Numbered from the stretch's first letter, positions 20,107 to 32,274 are shown. The stretch is 54,559 nt of DNA from Chthoniobacterales bacterium (GCA_021463515.1 JAJTYZ010000070.1:1-54559); one strand, 5' to 3'. Notes: generated by a model not told the origin, from the sequence alone. Program-made: numbers and translations.

Positions 20107-20997
20107 ATGACGACGGCCCGTGTCACTTTTGCCCGCCGCTTGGTGAGTACCCTGCTTATGTGGGCTATCGGACTTGGAACCATTCTCTCCGGCTACGAGC
20201 AGCTTTTTTTCATTACGATATCCGGCCTTGGGTTGCTGGGATTGTGGGAGTACTACGAGATGCTGGATCGTCGTGGGATTCCCAATTTCAAACTCACCGC
20301 CCTCATTACGGCTGTCATTTTTTTTATCGGTAGTTTTTACACGTTTCGCTCCGTAGATCATCATGACAAGTCCTACGATTTTGAAATTGCAGTGCTCGTG
20401 GTATTTCTGATGGTGGTTTTTGGGCGTCAGATGTTTCGCCGCACACGCGATAAGAATCCGTTGGAAACGATGGTTTATACTCTCTTTGGGCTGCTCTACA
20501 TCGTGTGGCTTTTTAATTTTCTTACCAAAATTGTCTATCTCCCGCCACGGGATGCGATGGGATATACGACAGGGCAGTATTACGTGCTTTACCTCGTACT
20601 CGTGACAAAGTTTAGCGATATGGGTGCTTATGTGGTTGGCTCCTTATGTGGCCGACACAAACTTGTGCCGCATATTAGCCCCAAAAAAACATGGGAAGGA
20701 TTGGCGGGAGCGATGGGCTTTTCGTTCGCAGGGAGTTTTGGGCTTTGGATGTTGATTCCGGTTCGCTTGTCGGTTTTTCATGCGGCGGATGTGGCCGTTC
20801 TGGGATTGCTCCTGGGATTTACGGCTGTCCTTGGAGATTTGGCGGAGTCCATCGTGAAACGCAGCATTGACGCTAAGGATTCCGGCGGATTGTTGCCCGG
20901 GATTGGAGGCGTGCTGGACCTCATGGACAGTCTGCTTTTCACGGCACCCATTCTTTTCTTTTATATGCGGCTTGTGTTGGGATTACCGACACCATGA
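20107..20997 (+). CDS. cdsA: phosphatidate cytidylyltransferase
   Basis: Multi-TM; KFSDMGAYVVGSLCGRHKLVPHISPKKTWEG...GDLAESIVKRSIDAKDSGGLLPGIGGVLDLMDSLLF. Confidence 0.92.
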   Translation: MTTARVTFARRLVSTLLMWAIGLGTILSGYEQLFFITISGLGLLGLWEYYEMLDRRGIPNFKLTALITAVIFFIGSFYTFRSVDHHDKSYDFEIAVLVVFLMVVFGRQMFRRTRDKNPLETMVYTLFGLLYIVWLFNFLTKIVYLPPRDAMGYTTGQYYVLYLVLVTKFSDMGAYVVGSLCGRHKLVPHISPKKTWEGLAGAMGFSFAGSFGLWMLIPVRLSVFHAADVAVLGLLLGFTAVLGDLAESIVKRSIDAKDSGGLLPGIGGVLDLMDSLLFTAPILFFYMRLVLGLPTP

Positions 20998-22154
20998 CGC
21001 CACGAAATATCGTTCTTCTCGGAGCTACCGGTTCCATTGGGCGAAGTGCCTGCCGCGTGGCCAAAGATTTACCGCATCGCGTTCGCGTTGTGGGGATGTC
21101 TGGTTACCGCAATATCACGAGGCTCGCCGAGGAAGCGAATACATTGCATCCCGAGGCACTGGCGGTACCGGATGAGCAAAGTGCCGCAGAATTACGCGCC
21201 AAATTGGATTATCGCCCCAAAGAAATTTTCATCGGCGAGGAAGGGCTTTGTCGTCTCGTGCAAATGGAGGGAGCAAACATGGTGTTGGTTGCCATTGTGG
21301 GGATGGGGGGCTTGCGCCCAACTTTGACCGCCGTGGAAGCAGGGCGTGATATTGCGTTGGCGAGTAAGGAAGTGTTGGTGGCTGCGGGAGAAATTGTGAT
21401 GGCCGCAGCCCAAGCATACGGCGTTCGCATTCTTCCAGTGGATAGCGAACACAATGCCATATTTCAATGTCTCGAAGGGCATAAGTCGTGTCATGTCAAA
21501 CGCCTTATTCTCACGGCGTCAGGTGGTCCTTTTCGCTCGTGGTCGGTGGAAAAGTTGAATGTCGCCACGCGTGAAGAGGCACTCAAACATCCTACATGGA
21601 GGATGGGAGAAAAAATCACGATTGATTCAGCCACTTTGTTTAACAAGGGATTGGAAATGATCGAGGCGCGTTGGCTTTTTGGATTACCCATGGAGCGCAT
21701 AAGCGTGGTGATTCATCCGCAGAGCATCATTCACTCGATGGTGGAGTTTGTGGATGGATCTGTTTTAGCGCAAATGAGTCATTCCGATATGCGCTTTCCC
21801 ATACAATATGCGCTGACATGGCCCGATCGAATTTCAGGGAGTCTGCCACCTCTCGATTTTACAAAACTTGGACAACTGGATTTTGAAGAACCGCGCTATG
21901 GTACTTTTCCTGCGTTGAGTTTAGCGCGTCAGGCTGTGGAGCGGGGAGGGATGGTTCCGGCAGCTCTTAACGCCGCCAATGAAGTTGCCGTCGCTGCATT
22001 TCTCGATGGAAAAATTTCCTTTCCCAAAATTTGGGAAACCGTAGCCCGCGTGTTGGAACGTTTTCCCAATGGCGATGCAAGTAACCTTGAAACGCTGCTC
22101 AAAGCGGATGGCAAGGCGCGTCAGTTAGCCGATGAAATTATCACCGCAGGTTAA
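20994..22154 (+). CDS. dxr: 1-deoxy-D-xylulose-5-phosphate reductoisomerase
   Basis: IVLLGATGSIGRSACRV, LASKEVLVAAGE, VDSEHNAIFQCLEG, TASGGPFRSW, HPQSIIHSMVEFVDGS. Confidence 0.96.
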   Translation: MTPRNIVLLGATGSIGRSACRVAKDLPHRVRVVGMSGYRNITRLAEEANTLHPEALAVPDEQSAAELRAKLDYRPKEIFIGEEGLCRLVQMEGANMVLVAIVGMGGLRPTLTAVEAGRDIALASKEVLVAAGEIVMAAAQAYGVRILPVDSEHNAIFQCLEGHKSCHVKRLILTASGGPFRSWSVEKLNVATREEALKHPTWRMGEKITIDSATLFNKGLEMIEARWLFGLPMERISVVIHPQSIIHSMVEFVDGSVLAQMSHSDMRFPIQYALTWPDRISGSLPPLDFTKLGQLDFEEPRYGTFPALSLARQAVERGGMVPAALNAANEVAVAAFLDGKISFPKIWETVARVLERFPNGDASNLETLLKADGKARQLADEIITAG

Positions 22155-22193
22155 TTGACGCTCTTTGCGCGGGTGAGGGGAGCGTGACCGCTT

Positions 22194-23441
22194 TTAGCGA
22201 TCGCACTCACCCATCACAAAATCAATACTGCCGAGAATCGCGGGCACATCGCTGACGTAATGGCCGGGCAAGATTTTCGGCAAGATGCTGAGATTGGCAA
22301 AACTTGGGGCGCGAATTTTAAGGCGATAAGGAACCCCGCCACCTCGGCTGTTGATGTAAAATCCCAACTCGCCCTTCGGGTTTTCGGAAGCGGAATAAAC
22401 TTCGCCCGCAGGCGCATCAATACCCTGAGTGACGAGGATAAATTGATGAATCAGCTCCTCCATTTTCGTGAGAACATCGGGCTTCACCGGCAGGAGACCC
22501 TTGGGATTTTCCACGCAAACGGGGCCAGTTGGCATCTTGGTGAGAGCTTGTTCGAGAATGCGGGCACTTTGACGCATTTCTTCCATGCGAACGAGGTAGC
22601 GATCAAAGCAATCACCGACCGTCCCCACAGGAACTTCAAAGTCATAGTGTTCGTAACCAAGATAAGGATGCGCTTTACGAATGTCGTAATCGGCACCTGT
22701 GCTTCGCAAATTCGGGCCGGTGATGCCGTAAGCGAGAGCGTCTTCGCGAGTGATCGTTCCTACGTTTTTCGTGCGATCTAACCAAATCGGATTCCGCGTG
22801 AGAAGTTTGTCTATTTCGTCAAGACAAGGGAGCAGTTCTTTAATGAATGCGCGAACACGGCTTGGAAAATCTTCCGGCATATCACGCGTCATCCCTCCAA
22901 TGCGCGTGTAAGTCGTGGTAAAACGTGCGCCGGTAAGTTGCTCGCAGAGATTGTAGATCGTTTCGCGTTGCGTGAAGGTATAAAGAAAGACGGTCATGGC
23001 ACCGATATCCATCGCATAACATCCAATGCCGAGAAGGTGGGAAGAAATGCGTGCCAACTCACAACACAGCACGCGAATGGCTTGCCCACGCGGGGGAAGT
23101 TTCCAGTCCATCAATTTTTCCACAGCCAAGGCATACGCCACGTTATTGGCCATGGGCGCGAGATAATCCAAACGATCCGTGTAGGGAACGAATTGATTGT
23201 ACTGCATGGTCTCCGCAATTTTCTCATCCCCGCGATGCAAATACCCAATGTCCGGCGTCGCTTTGGTAATGACCTCGCCATCCAGCTCCAGCACGATCCT
23301 CAGCACGCCGTGAGTGGACGGATGCGAAGGGCCCATGTTGATTGTCAGACTCTCACCAAGCGGACCTCCATTTTCGAGGGCTTTGCTTTCCGCCTCGCGG
23401 GCACGCATGGCGACATCGGGTGACTCATAGACGGTGGACAT
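22194..23441 (-). CDS. nuoD: NADH-quinone oxidoreductase subunit D
   Basis: LTINMGPSHPSTHGVLRIVLELDGE, PDIGYLHRGDEKIAE, SVGDCFDRY-like segment, C-terminal LPGHYVSDVPAILGSIDFVMGECDR. Confidence 0.95.
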   Translation of the reverse strand: MSTVYESPDVAMRAREAESKALENGGPLGESLTINMGPSHPSTHGVLRIVLELDGEVITKATPDIGYLHRGDEKIAETMQYNQFVPYTDRLDYLAPMANNVAYALAVEKLMDWKLPPRGQAIRVLCCELARISSHLLGIGCYAMDIGAMTVFLYTFTQRETIYNLCEQLTGARFTTTYTRIGGMTRDMPEDFPSRVRAFIKELLPCLDEIDKLLTRNPIWLDRTKNVGTITREDALAYGITGPNLRSTGADYDIRKAHPYLGYEHYDFEVPVGTVGDCFDRYLVRMEEMRQSARILEQALTKMPTGPVCVENPKGLLPVKPDVLTKMEELIHQFILVTQGIDAPAGEVYSASENPKGELGFYINSRGGGVPYRLKIRAPSFANLSILPKILPGHYVSDVPAILGSIDFVMGECDR

Positions 23442-23594
23442 CAGAGCGATTGTCGCGTTAGTTGCTTGTTTTTGCAATCTTCGGTCACCGCTTCGGAAAA
23501 AAATTACACTGCACCGCAGGGGAGATTTTTTTCATCATTGATTGCCAACCTCTCCGCCAATAGGGTATTAGACGAACTTTTAACTACACATCTT

Positions 23595-23906
23595 ATGTCA
23601 ACCAACCTCACCAAACGCGACATGGTCGTCAGCATCAGCAAAGAAGTCGGCATCACCCAGCAGCAAGCCTTCGCCGTCATCCAGAAAACTCTCGACCAAA
23701 TCACGGCAAGCCTTGCGCAAGGCAATAATGTCGAGCTGAGAAACTTCGGTGTTTTTGAAGTGCGTCTCACCAAACCGCGTTTGGGGCGGAATCCTAATAA
23801 ACCGGAAATTGATGTCACCATCCCGGCACGCGCCATTGTGAAATTTACGGCAGGAAAAGTGATGCGTGAGAAGGTTCTACGCCGAACGGAACTGATGCTC
23901 GATTAG
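23595..23906 (+). CDS. HU/IHF family DNA-binding protein
   Basis: LTKRDMVVSISKEVGITQQQAFAVIQKTLDQITASLAQGNNVELRNFGVFEVR...GRNPNKPEIDVTIPARAIVKF. Confidence 0.92.
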   Translation: MSTNLTKRDMVVSISKEVGITQQQAFAVIQKTLDQITASLAQGNNVELRNFGVFEVRLTKPRLGRNPNKPEIDVTIPARAIVKFTAGKVMREKVLRRTELMLD

Positions 23907-24041
23907 CGGGTATTTGTTGAACGCCTAACGCTTCGGCCAAAACTTTTTCGCTCGGACGCTCATTGGCGCATTGCTTGAGCGGCGGTTTGCGTTATTCTAT
24001 CCGGTCGCTGTCGGTTCTATGGGGGCCGCAGCGAATTCGGC

Positions 24042-27000
24042 ATGGCATCTCGAAAACGTTCCACTTCATCGCAGCTCCCTCGTGTTCCAAGCATTCGCGT
24101 TCGCGGGGCACGCCAAAACAATCTTCAAGGCATAGACCTTGATCTTCCGCGTGGACTTCTCCACGTCATCACCGGCCCCAGCGGTTCGGGAAAATCTTCG
24201 CTTGCCTTTGATACAATTTATGCCGAGGGGCAAAGGCGTTACATCGAAACATTTTCGCCTTACACGCGGCAATTTTTTGATCGTATGGACAAGCCGCGGG
24301 CGGATGTTATTGAGGGCATTCCTCCGGCGATCGCGATTGAGCAATCGAACAATGTTAAAACAACTCGTTCGACGGTTGGCACGATTACCGAGATTAATGA
24401 CTACCTCAAACTTCTTTTCCCTCGCCTCGCCATAGCGTCGTGTCCGTCTTGTCAGCGTCCGATTCGCCCCGAAACCGCACGGAGCATCGTGCGTGAGGTG
24501 CAATGTCTTTCTCGTGGAAAACACTTATTGGTGACTTTTCCGGTTGGAACGGGTGACAGCGAAAAGCGAACAGCGGCGCAATTTTTTTCCTTTCTTCAAC
24601 AGCAGGGCTATCTGCGAATTTGGAATGAGGGAAAAATTTTACGTACGGATGAAACGCCTCCGCCGACGCTTCCCGCGACGGTGCTGGTGATTCAAGACCG
24701 TGTGGAGAGTGATTCCGAAACGCGGCTTACCGAAGCTATTGAGGCGGCATTGCACCTTGGAAAAGGGCGCCTCGAAGTGATTGATGAGGACAATGGAAAA
24801 TCGCATCCCTTTTCTACAGGTTGGCATTGTGCATGGTGCGATATGGATATTCGTCCGCCGACTCCCGGACTGTTTAGTTTTAATCATCCCTTGGGTGCTT
24901 GTCCGGAATGTCGAGGATTTGGCCGGACGATAGGGTTGGATTGGCAACGGATCATTCCCGATCACAGCCGCACCTTGGCAGAAGGCGTCGTTCGCCCATT
25001 TCAAAACGGCATGGCCCAGGAATGTCAGGAAGACCTCCTTCGCCACGCCCGACGTCGCAAAATGGACCTTCATTGTCCGTTTCATTTGCTCCCGCAAGAT
25101 GATCAAAATTGGGTTATTCAAGGTGACCGCCGTGCGGGCGAATCTCTCAACGACGTTTGGGATAGTGATCGCTGGTATGGCGTGCAGGGATATTTTGATT
25201 GGCTCGAAACCAAGACGTACAAAATGCACGTTCGCGTACTGCTGAGTCGCTATCGCAGTTACAATGAATGTCCAAAATGTTTCGGTGGCCGTTTCCAGCC
25301 TGAAACGCTGAACTACCGACTCCGAGGAAAAGACAATGTGGCCCTCACGCTTCCCGAACTTGCGGCGAAACCGATTCATCATCTGCGTGATTTTCTCGTG
25401 GGGGTTGTCGTTCCATCCGGTGATCGCACCACGCAGCTTCTGCACGATCAAATTACATCACGACTTTCTTATTTAGTGGAAGTCGGACTTCCTTACCTCA
25501 CCTTGGATCGCCCTACGCGAACGCTTTCCGGTGGCGAAGTTCAACGCGTCAATCTCACAACATGCCTCGGTGCCTCGTTGGTGAATACTTTGTTTGTGAT
25601 GGATGAACCCAGCGTGGGACTGCATCCCCGTGATCTCGACCAACTCTTGCGCATCATGCGTAAACTCCGTGACAAAGGAAACACCCTCCTTGTTGTGGAG
25701 CATGACGAAGCGGTCATGCGTGCCGCCGATTGGCTCACGGATATTGGACCTGGGCGAGGGGAAACTGGCGGACGCCTCATGTTCAGCGGTTCGCCCACAA
25801 AAATCTCGGACGCTCAAAATTCGCTAACCGCCGATTTTCTTCTCGGGCGCCGCCACATTCCGATTCCCACCAAGCGACGCAAAGCCAAAAAGTTTTTACG
25901 TCTGCGTGGAGCCTCCTTGCATAATATCCGGAAACTTGATGTAGATTTTCCACTCGGCGTTTTCACCTGCGTCACGGGTGTCTCCGGCTCGGGAAAATCC
26001 ACCCTTGTTCACGGACTTCTTCACCACAATCTTCGGCGTGAACGCGGGGAGATGGTGGAGGGCGATGCGGGAGTGATAAAAAAAATAACCGGCATTGAAC
26101 ATGTGGGCGACGTGGTGATGGTGGACCAATCTCCACCCGGGAAATCCTCCCGCTCCACGCCGGTCGTTTACATTGGCGCATGGGACCCTATTCGAGAACT
26201 TTTCGCCCATAGTGGCGCGGCTAAAGCCGCAGGACTGACAGCGTCATCCTTTAGCTTCAATTCCAATCACGGACGTTGCGAACGTTGTGCAGGACTGGGT
26301 TATGAACGCGTGGAAATGCAGTTTCTAAGCGATGTTTCGCTGGTCTGTTCCTCCTGCGGTGGCAAACGTTTTCAGCCTCATGTACTCTGCGTGTTGCTCG
26401 AAGGAAAATCGGTGCATGACATCTTGGAAATGACGGTCACCGAGGCGTTGAGCTTTTTTAAGACTTTTCCAAAGCACGAAAAGATTACGAATTTGTTGCA
26501 AACCCTCGCGGATGTGGGGCTGGGGTATTTGAGATTGGGACAACCCACGAGTTTTCTTTCCGGCGGCGAATCCCAGAGACTTAAATTGGCGGCTCATCTT
26601 GCCGATGCGGATGCCGAGGCTTCTTTGCTGCTTTTTGATGAACCAACAACGGGTCTTCACCTTGATGACATCGAACGCCTCCTTAGCGTTTTTCAACGCC
26701 TCGTGGATGCGGGACACACCCTCATTGTCATTGAACACAACACGGAGGTCATTAAAAGTGCAGACCACATTATTGACATTGGCCCCGAGGCAGGCGAAGG
26801 CGGCGGACGCATTGTGGCTACGGGGACTCCCGAAGAAATTGGACGTTCGACGGAAGCTCGAACGGCCCCATTTTTGCGAGAGGCATTGGAAAAGAGTGAA
26901 GACAAGCCAACCCTGCGTGTGGCGGAAACCGGCACAGCACCGGTACTCGCTGACAATGGGCGCATTCGCATCAGTGGTGCACGTGAACACAATCTCAAAA

Positions 27001-29576
27001 ATATCTCGCTCGAAATTCCACGAGATGAGTTTGTCGTTGTGACGGGATTGAGCGGCTCCGGAAAATCCTCTTTGGCCTTTGATATTCTTTTTGCGGAAGG
27101 TCAGCGACGATTTTTGGACTGCATGTCCACCTACGCTCGGCAGTTTGTGGGGCAAATGGAAAAGCCGGATGTGGATCATATCGAAGGTCTCCCTCCCGCC
27201 GTTGCCATTGAGCAGCGCATTTCACGTGGAGGTGGAAAATCCACGGTGGCGACCATTACGGAGATTCATCATTTCCTGCGCTTGCTCTACTCGAAACTTG
27301 GCACGCAATACTGTCCGCATTGCCACATTCCCGTGGCCAGTACCACCCTTGCGGAAGTGGCGGATAAACTCCGTGCATTTTCCGAAGTTGGCACCGTACA
27401 AGTTTTTGCTCCGCTCATTAAATCCCGCAAGGGCTATCATAAGGACGTCGCCGCGTGGGCTGTGCGGCATGGTTTCGAAAAACTTCTCGTGGATGGGCAT
27501 TTTATCAATGCCGACCAATTCCCCGAACTCTCACGCTATCGCGAACATTCGATTGATGCGCTCGTGGGACAAATCACCCGTGCCAGCGAGGAAGAAGCTC
27601 TCGATCTTGCCCGACGCGCTTTGGAAATTGGTAAAAATACCGCTCGGCTCGTACGCGGAAATGAAAACGAGTTGCTGAGCATTGAAATGTCTTGTCCCTC
27701 GTGCGCTCGCGCTTTTGAGCCCCTCGATCCAAGAATGTTTTCCTTCAACTCTCCACACGGTTGGTGTGAAACCTGCCGTGGCTTCGGGCTCGTTTACGAT
27801 CGTGATTTTCAGACCGATCAGGCCCACACCCAACTCGAGGCCGACCTGCAGGAAGAGCAGGCTCGCGAAGATGTCGAAGAAGGAACAGCCCATCCGTGTC
27901 CGGAATGTGAGGGCGTTCGCCTCAATGTGGAAGCACGCCATGTTATGGTGCAAGAACATCCCATCGCCGACTTTACCCGTGCGAGTGCCCGTGAAGCCGA
28001 GCATCTGTTGGAGAGTCTCCTATTTCATGGAAATGACGCCACGCTGGCCGCAGACATTCTTCCTGAAATTCGGCAACGCCTAGGATTTATGCGGCGGGTT
28101 GGATTGGATTACCTCACGCTCGATCGTCCGGCGACAACTCTTTCCGGTGGCGAGGCCCAGCGTATTCGTCTTGCAGCACAGCTCGGGTCTAATTTACGCG
28201 GTGTCCTTTATGTGCTTGATGAACCCACGATCGGACTTCACGAACGTGACAACCGTAGCTTGCTTGATGCGCTGGAGGAATTAGTCAAACAAGGTAACTC
28301 ACTTCTCGTCGTGGAACATGATGAGGCGACGATGCGCCGCGCTTCACGCGTGATTGATCTCGGCCCCGGGGCGGGCACTCGGGGCGGAGAAGTTATGGCG
28401 ACGGGAACCCTGCAAGAAATCCTGCGTTCGGAAAATTCTGTCACCGGACGTTGCCTCGCGCATCCCACACCGCGCCCCTCGCGTGGCAACCGACGCTCCC
28501 TCAAAGATGCCGATCTGCACTGGCTCGAATTACACGGCGCTTCGTTGCACAATTTGAAAAATATCAATGTCCGCATTCCCCTTGGACGACTGACCGTGGC
28601 TTGTGGCATTTCGGGTTCCGGAAAGTCCTCTCTCCTGCGTGGCACCCTTGTTCCGGCGCTAAAAGAAACCACAACGCGCCGTGGCCGAAAACCCGCTCGC
28701 AAAGCGACACCGCCGCCTTATGACAAACTTCTCGGCACGGAGCATGTGGCCGGCGTTCACATGGTGGATCAATCCCCCATTGGTAAAACTTCCCGCTCCA
28801 CACCGGCCACATATATTAAAGTCTTTGACGAAATTCGTCAGATTTTTGCCGGCCTTCCCGCAGCGCGTATGCGCGGCTATAATGCAAGTCGTTTTTCTTT
28901 TAATACCGATGGCGGACGCTGTGAAACCTGCCTTGGGCAAGGCGCAATTAAGCTCGAAATGAGTTTTCTTCCCACGAGTTGGCTCCCCTGCAGCGAGTGT
29001 GAAGGGAGCCGTTACAATCGTCAGACTCTCGATGTCACTTATCGTGGAAAAACCATCGCCGATGTCATGCGGATGACCGCCGCAGAAGCAGCGACATTTT
29101 TTGAACCCCATCCCAAGATTCATCGTGCACTTTCGTATCTCGTTGAAACAGGACTCGGTTATCTCACGCTGGGGCAACCAAGCCCGACGCTTTCCGGCGG
29201 TGAAGCACAGCGCATTAAACTCGTCACTGAACTTGCCCGAGCCGGTGGGGGAAAAAGTCGGCGGTTGCACGCTGATAAAGTCGGCAATTTTTATCTTCTC
29301 GAAGAACCGACGATTGGACTTCACATGGCGGATGTCGAGCAGCTCATAGCCATCCTTCATCGTCTCACAGATGAAGGCCATACAGTCGTGGTAATTGAGC
29401 ACAATCTCGATGTGATTGCCGAAGCGGACTACGTTCTCGAAATTGGCCCGGAGGCCGGAGCGGAAGGAGGGCACCTTGTAGCCGCCGGTACACCCGAGCA
29501 AGTTACGCTGATAAAAAACAGCCCCACGGCTCCCTTCCTTCAACCGCTTTTGACGCGTAAATCATCTCAGGACTAG
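24042..29576 (+). CDS. uvrA: excinuclease ABC subunit A, tandem-fused double UvrA (1844 aa)
   Basis: Four Walker A motifs ([36 protein letters not shown]), four LSGGE signatures, duplicated CxxC zinc modules. Confidence 0.95.
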   Translation: MASRKRSTSSQLPRVPSIRVRGARQNNLQGIDLDLPRGLLHVITGPSGSGKSSLAFDTIYAEGQRRYIETFSPYTRQFFDRMDKPRADVIEGIPPAIAIEQSNNVKTTRSTVGTITEINDYLKLLFPRLAIASCPSCQRPIRPETARSIVREVQCLSRGKHLLVTFPVGTGDSEKRTAAQFFSFLQQQGYLRIWNEGKILRTDETPPPTLPATVLVIQDRVESDSETRLTEAIEAALHLGKGRLEVIDEDNGKSHPFSTGWHCAWCDMDIRPPTPGLFSFNHPLGACPECRGFGRTIGLDWQRIIPDHSRTLAEGVVRPFQNGMAQECQEDLLRHARRRKMDLHCPFHLLPQDDQNWVIQGDRRAGESLNDVWDSDRWYGVQGYFDWLETKTYKMHVRVLLSRYRSYNECPKCFGGRFQPETLNYRLRGKDNVALTLPELAAKPIHHLRDFLVGVVVPSGDRTTQLLHDQITSRLSYLVEVGLPYLTLDRPTRTLSGGEVQRVNLTTCLGASLVNTLFVMDEPSVGLHPRDLDQLLRIMRKLRDKGNTLLVVEHDEAVMRAADWLTDIGPGRGETGGRLMFSGSPTKISDAQNSLTADFLLGRRHIPIPTKRRKAKKFLRLRGASLHNIRKLDVDFPLGVFTCVTGVSGSGKSTLVHGLLHHNLRRERGEMVEGDAGVIKKITGIEHVGDVVMVDQSPPGKSSRSTPVVYIGAWDPIRELFAHSGAAKAAGLTASSFSFNSNHGRCERCAGLGYERVEMQFLSDVSLVCSSCGGKRFQPHVLCVLLEGKSVHDILEMTVTEALSFFKTFPKHEKITNLLQTLADVGLGYLRLGQPTSFLSGGESQRLKLAAHLADADAEASLLLFDEPTTGLHLDDIERLLSVFQRLVDAGHTLIVIEHNTEVIKSADHIIDIGPEAGEGGGRIVATGTPEEIGRSTEARTAPFLREALEKSEDKPTLRVAETGTAPVLADNGRIRISGAREHNLKNISLEIPRDEFVVVTGLSGSGKSSLAFDILFAEGQRRFLDCMSTYARQFVGQMEKPDVDHIEGLPPAVAIEQRISRGGGKSTVATITEIHHFLRLLYSKLGTQYCPHCHIPVASTTLAEVADKLRAFSEVGTVQVFAPLIKSRKGYHKDVAAWAVRHGFEKLLVDGHFINADQFPELSRYREHSIDALVGQITRASEEEALDLARRALEIGKNTARLVRGNENELLSIEMSCPSCARAFEPLDPRMFSFNSPHGWCETCRGFGLVYDRDFQTDQAHTQLEADLQEEQAREDVEEGTAHPCPECEGVRLNVEARHVMVQEHPIADFTRASAREAEHLLESLLFHGNDATLAADILPEIRQRLGFMRRVGLDYLTLDRPATTLSGGEAQRIRLAAQLGSNLRGVLYVLDEPTIGLHERDNRSLLDALEELVKQGNSLLVVEHDEATMRRASRVIDLGPGAGTRGGEVMATGTLQEILRSENSVTGRCLAHPTPRPSRGNRRSLKDADLHWLELHGASLHNLKNINVRIPLGRLTVACGISGSGKSSLLRGTLVPALKETTTRRGRKPARKATPPPYDKLLGTEHVAGVHMVDQSPIGKTSRSTPATYIKVFDEIRQIFAGLPAARMRGYNASRFSFNTDGGRCETCLGQGAIKLEMSFLPTSWLPCSECEGSRYNRQTLDVTYRGKTIADVMRMTAAEAATFFEPHPKIHRALSYLVETGLGYLTLGQPSPTLSGGEAQRIKLVTELARAGGGKSRRLHADKVGNFYLLEEPTIGLHMADVEQLIAILHRLTDEGHTVVVIEHNLDVIAEADYVLEIGPEAGAEGGHLVAAGTPEQVTLIKNSPTAPFLQPLLTRKSSQD

Positions 29577-29874
29577 CTGAATCTTGGTCGTAAGTTCTCC
29601 ACGAGATATCCCAATGGCTTGCTGCCCTGTTTTTTTAAGCCCCCGTACCGTCAGGATGCACTTTAGTCGTAGTACTATCTCACATTGCTCCCTTCGAAAG
29701 TCACGACATTCAGAACAACATTCCTTTTGAAATGGACGCCTAAAAATTTTTACTCAAAAAATGTTCTGCGCCTCTGGCTCTGCCAAAGGAACCATTTCAG
29801 ACAGGAAGCCCGCCATCAAAAATCCTTCCCGATAAGTTTTGACAACGACTGTTCGATTTGCAAAAAGCCCCCTG

Positions 29875-30909
29875 ATGAAAGTTGTCATAGCTCGAGGAAG
29901 AGGCAAAGTTGAGATGACGGACATTCCATTGCCTCAGCCGACTGCTTATCAGGCTCTGTGCAAGATTGACGCCTGTGCGACATGCAGTGGAACGGATCAG
30001 AAGATCGTCGCGGGGACGTTACCTTGGAATACAGATTACCCCGGTATCCTCGGCCACGAAAGCGTAGGGCGCGTCGTTGAAATTGGAAAAAGGGTTAGAA
30101 ATATTCGCCCGGGCGACACCTTTTTACGCCCAACCGCAGTCTATAATGGAGACAAGTTGGGCGACTACTTTTCGCTCTGGGGGGGATTTGCGGAATATGG
30201 GCTGGTGACCGACACACAAGCTCTGCTCGAAGATGATGCGGACGCCAAACCGAACGGCTATTGCGTCTTCCAACAAAAGATTCCGTCCGGCATCGCGCCA
30301 GCAGATGCTACCATGATGATCACGTTAAAAGAGTGCGCGAGCTTTCTGGCAAACGTCGGCGCCAAATTCCGAAATTCGTTGGTCATTCTGGGCAGCGGGC
30401 CTGTCGCGGCGGGGATGACGTATTTTGCGAAGCTTTACGGAATGTATCCGGTCATCGCGATCGGACGGCGGGATCAACCACTGGCGGAACTCCGGAAAAT
30501 CGGGGCGGATTTCACGATCAACAACACGACCGAAGACATCGTGACGAAGGTCAAAGAGATCACGTCCGGGCGGGGAGCAAATCTCGTAGTGGACTGCGCT
30601 GGCGATGCGGCGTTGATTACCGCCGCCAGCCAACTCCTCGCAGAAGACGGGCGACTTGCGCCCTACGCCGTAGGGCATGAGTTCCAATACAAATTGGATC
30701 GCGTCCCCGGCCCCGGTGCGTGGGAATTTGTTTTCGCGGGACCGAACGAGGATTTAGCGCACCAGTATCTTCTGGATCTTCATCGCCTCAACGTGCTGCC
30801 CCTCACCTCATTTTATTCCCACCGACTCTCATTTAACCAATTCCTCGAAGGCTTCGAAATGCTGAAAAACAAGCAAGCCTCAAAAATCGTTTTTGAAATG
30901 GAGACATAA
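29875..30909 (+). CDS. MDR-family zinc-type alcohol/polyol dehydrogenase
   Basis: DACATCSGTDQKIVAG...PGILGHESVGRVVEIGKRVRNIRPGD; GSGPVAAGMTYFAKLYG. Confidence 0.82.
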   Translation: MKVVIARGRGKVEMTDIPLPQPTAYQALCKIDACATCSGTDQKIVAGTLPWNTDYPGILGHESVGRVVEIGKRVRNIRPGDTFLRPTAVYNGDKLGDYFSLWGGFAEYGLVTDTQALLEDDADAKPNGYCVFQQKIPSGIAPADATMMITLKECASFLANVGAKFRNSLVILGSGPVAAGMTYFAKLYGMYPVIAIGRRDQPLAELRKIGADFTINNTTEDIVTKVKEITSGRGANLVVDCAGDAALITAASQLLAEDGRLAPYAVGHEFQYKLDRVPGPGAWEFVFAGPNEDLAHQYLLDLHRLNVLPLTSFYSHRLSFNQFLEGFEMLKNKQASKIVFEMET

Positions 30910-30914
30910 ATAAG

Positions 30915-31925
30915 ATGAGCGATCTCAAAACCAACGCGGTCATTTTCCCGGAAGCCAACAAATTCGCAATCACCGAGCTGCAACTCGAGCCGCCCGGCCC
31001 CACGGATATCATCGTACGCACCCTTGTCTCGGCGATTTCGCCCGGCACGGAACGATGGATCTTGCGAGGCAAACACGTCGGCACAACTTTCCCCTGCGCT
31101 CCCGGCTACCACCGGATCGGCATCGTCGAATATTGCGGCCCCGACGTGAACCGATTCCAAGTCGGCGACGTGGTGTACGGCTCTGCCAACCGCTGGAAAG
31201 GCGACATTGCCTCCATGTGGGGCGCGCACGTTGGACTCTCGGTCGGCGAGCAAGCAGAATACCGGTTCCTCTCCACCACCCTTCCCGCGCAGGTTGAGTT
31301 GGAAGCTCTGTCCTTCACGGTGCTCGCAAGCGTGGCACATCGCGGAATAAGATTTTGCGAGGTCAAATCACGGCAGCGACTTCTCATCATTGGAGCCGGA
31401 TTTCTCGGATTATGCGCCGCACAATTTGCGATCTACCGGGGAGCGGAGGTTGTACTCCTCGATCTGGATGACAACCGGATTGCGCTGGCCAAGCAGTTTA
31501 CACCCCATGCGTTCCGCTCGGATGATCCCGAAATAGAAGAGAAATTGCGCGCCATCGCCCCGGATGGGTTCGACCTGCTCTACGACACGGTGGGGCATGC
31601 AGAAACAACAGACCAACTCGTGCCGCTCGTGCGCCAACAAGGAAGCCTCTTGCTACAAGCTCAATATTTTGATCGCCAGCACTGCGCGATTAACCTCGAC
31701 CAGATAAAGCAACGAGAGCTGACCATGAAAACGACCTGCGGTTGCGACGGCCTTGATCTCGCGGAGACGACAGCAGCCATCCGCCAGCGCATTGTGCAAG
31801 TCACACCGACAATCACCCACCGGTTCGAAGCGAAGGATGCGCTACAAGGATTCGAGATACTCCACACCGGACAGCCCTTCAACATGGGGATCGTCCTGCG
31901 CTGGGACGAACGGGTGCGTGACTAA
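30915..31925 (+). CDS. MDR-family dehydrogenase (BchC-like)
   Basis: ISPGTERWILRGKHVGTTFPCAPGYHRIGIVEYCGPDVNRFQVGDVVY; LLIIGAGFLGLCAAQFA. Confidence 0.75.
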   Translation: MSDLKTNAVIFPEANKFAITELQLEPPGPTDIIVRTLVSAISPGTERWILRGKHVGTTFPCAPGYHRIGIVEYCGPDVNRFQVGDVVYGSANRWKGDIASMWGAHVGLSVGEQAEYRFLSTTLPAQVELEALSFTVLASVAHRGIRFCEVKSRQRLLIIGAGFLGLCAAQFAIYRGAEVVLLDLDDNRIALAKQFTPHAFRSDDPEIEEKLRAIAPDGFDLLYDTVGHAETTDQLVPLVRQQGSLLLQAQYFDRQHCAINLDQIKQRELTMKTTCGCDGLDLAETTAAIRQRIVQVTPTITHRFEAKDALQGFEILHTGQPFNMGIVLRWDERVRD

Positions 31926-32046
31926 AAAACTAGCACTCCCTGCTACCTGCTAAAACACCCCAACCGCCAGCTTGCTGGGGCAGGTCATGCGGACGTTAGC
32001 CAGAGAGCAGGCTCGCAACCGCATTCCGAATGTTAATCTTGTCCTC

Positions 32047-32274
32047 ATGAAATCGGAGTTCACAGCAATCATTGAAAATGCGCCAGAAGGCGGATATTGG
32101 GCGATCTGCCCGGAAGTGCCGGAAGCAAACGGGCAGGGGGAGACGGTCAAAGAGACGAAGCAGAATCTCATTGAGGCCATTGAATTGATTCTGGAAGACC
32201 GTCGGCTCAACATTTTGCGCGGACTTCCCGATGATGCGATACAAGAGAAAATACTCGTCAGCGAACCCCGTTGA
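32047..32274 (+). CDS. HicB-family antitoxin-like protein
   Basis: FTAIIENAPEGGYWAICPEVPEANGQGETVKETKQNLIEAIELILEDR. Confidence 0.78.
   Translation: MKSEFTAIIENAPEGGYWAICPEVPEANGQGETVKETKQNLIEAIELILEDRRLNILRGLPDDAIQEKILVSEPR

Noticed and set aside
22171-22212. GGGTGAG...CTCACCC inverted repeat between dxr and nuoD
   Set aside because: Long 28-nt spacer and partly inside nuoD; too weak to call as a terminator.
24639-25451. 270-aa minus-strand ORF inside uvrA
   Set aside because: Antisense to conserved UvrA motifs; no recognisable family.
26325-27179. 284-aa minus-strand ORF inside uvrA
   Set aside because: Antisense shadow ORF.
28659-29543. 294-aa minus-strand ORF inside uvrA
   Set aside because: Antisense shadow ORF.
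31957-31980. Hairpin CCCCA...TGGGG after the second MDR gene
   Set aside because: Short stem and no T-tract; not enough to call a terminator.
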